A DNA stretch of 14,525 nt. Source: Candidatus Dormiibacterota bacterium (GTDB taxonomy: Bacteria; Chloroflexota; Dormibacteria; Aeolococcales; Bog-877). Positions 14,013-14,525 of the stretch are shown here, piece after piece. The translations under genes and the position numbers were made by a program. Location of the stretch: assembly GCA_030038765.1 (NCBI GenBank), contig JASHRA010000178.1, positions 1 through 14,525 of the forward strand, given 5' to 3'. The stretch's first letter is position 1, and every line of letters begins with the position of its first letter. The notes beneath the pieces were generated by a model. The model made no database searches. It was given only the letters and a program-made list of their open reading frames with translations, and was not told the DNA's origin.

Positions 14013-14525
14013 CTAGCGGATGAAGCCTCGGTACTGGCGCATCAGGAGCTGCGTCTCCAGCTGTTTCATGGTGTCCAGGGACACGCCCACCACGATGAGG
14101 ACGGCGGTGCCGCCCAGGTACAGCCCCTGGCTCGGCTGCTGCCCCGTCAGCAGCGCCGTCACCAGCGGCAGGACGACGGTGATGAGGCCGAGGAATATGG
14201 CCCCCGCCAGCGTGATCCGTCCCATGACGCGGGCCAGGTACTGGGAGGTGGCGCGCCCGGGGCGGATCCCGGGGATGAAGGTGGCGCTCTTCTTCAGGTT
14301 GTCGGCGGCGTCCTCCGGGTCGAAGGTGACCGCCGTGTAGAAGAACGTGAAGCCCATGATCAGGGCGAAATAGAGCAGCTCGTAGCCGATGTCGACCCAG
14401 AGCGTCGGCCCCACCGGGTTCCAGTTGTTGTGGATCCAGGTCGATATGGTCCCCACCGCGCCCCCGCTGCTGCTGCCCGAGGGGGTGAAGAAGTTGGCGA
14501 AGATGGTGGGGAAGAACATGATCGA
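14013..14525 (-). CDS. secY: Preprotein translocase subunit SecY, 5' end outside window
   Basis: Only the last 170 residues are present; the gene continues past the right edge in frame. SecY is the channel of the Sec translocon in the cytoplasmic membrane. The fragment includes the IMFFPTIFANFF segment and the later helices LLYFALIMGFTFFYTAV (TM8), LAGAIFLGLITVVLPLVTAL (TM9) and LGGTAVLIVVGVSLDTM (TM10). The cytoplasmic loop between TM8 and TM9 carries the conserved TFIPGIRPGRAT, which contacts SecA and the ribosome. The C-terminus MRQYRGFIR is typical. An ATG at 14519 is internal, not the start. adk follows with no gap. Confidence 0.97.
   Translation of the reverse strand, partial: SIMFFPTIFANFFTPSGSSSGGAVGTISTWIHNNWNPVGPTLWVDIGYELLYFALIMGFTFFYTAVTFDPEDAADNLKKSATFIPGIRPGRATSQYLARVMGRITLAGAIFLGLITVVLPLVTALLTGQQPSQGLYLGGTAVLIVVGVSLDTMKQLETQLLMRQYRGFIR

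Noticed and set aside
1..14525. Defence system, prophage, insertion sequence or secondary-metabolite cluster
   Set aside because: Every reading frame with family motifs is a housekeeping gene apart from the partial Ig-like protein. No transposase, integrase, inverted repeats or direct repeats were seen.

Overview
The window is very GC-rich and reads almost wholly as one strand. Every gene I can support lies on the minus strand, so transcription runs from high to low coordinates. It is a core housekeeping locus, not an accessory island. I find no tRNA, rRNA, CRISPR array, insertion sequence, phage gene or toxin/defence gene. No stretch without a gene exceeds about 90 bases.

Right-hand block (14525 down to 7755): the downstream end of the large ribosomal-protein cluster. 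It holds secY (5' end cut by the window edge), adk, map, infA, rpmJ, rpsM, rpsK, rpsD, rpoA, rplQ, truA, rplM and rpsI. These genes export proteins, supply adenylates, trim the initiator methionine, start translation, build both ribosomal subunits and RNA polymerase, and modify tRNA. A likely internal promoter (TATACT) precedes infA. A GC-rich hairpin after rpsI may mark the end of this block.

Middle and left block (7679 down to 494): argF (ornithine carbamoyltransferase), cdaA (membrane diadenylate cyclase), cdaR (YbbR-domain regulator of CdaA), glmS (glucosamine-6-phosphate synthase), a holo-ACP synthase/NAD(P)H-hydrate dehydratase fusion (acpS-nnrD) and alr (alanine racemase). GlmS and Alr supply cell-wall precursors. 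CdaA/CdaR make and control cyclic di-AMP, which in other bacteria is tied to osmotic and wall homeostasis. glmM, the usual neighbour of cdaA-cdaR, is absent between cdaR and glmS.

Left edge (442 down to 1): the start of a secreted or anchored protein with a signal sequence and a putative-Ig (He_PIG-like) domain, cut by the window edge.

Organism: a high-GC bacterium of the Terrabacteria type. The order ending in glmS-acpS-nnrD-alr resembles Actinomycetota, and the adenylate kinase is the short-LID type. However, a CdaA/CdaR pair is typical of Bacillota and some other phyla rather than ordinary actinobacteria. A deep lineage such as Chloroflexota or Dormibacterota would fit, but I cannot settle this from the sequence. 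Non-ATG starts are common (GTG in nine genes, TTG in three), and eight gene pairs overlap by four bases (GTGA, ATGA or TTGA), so translational coupling is probably extensive.

I looked for an undescribed system and do not see one. The most notable points are the AcpS-NnrD fusion, the cdaA-cdaR-glmS arrangement with argF in front, and a few motif variants.
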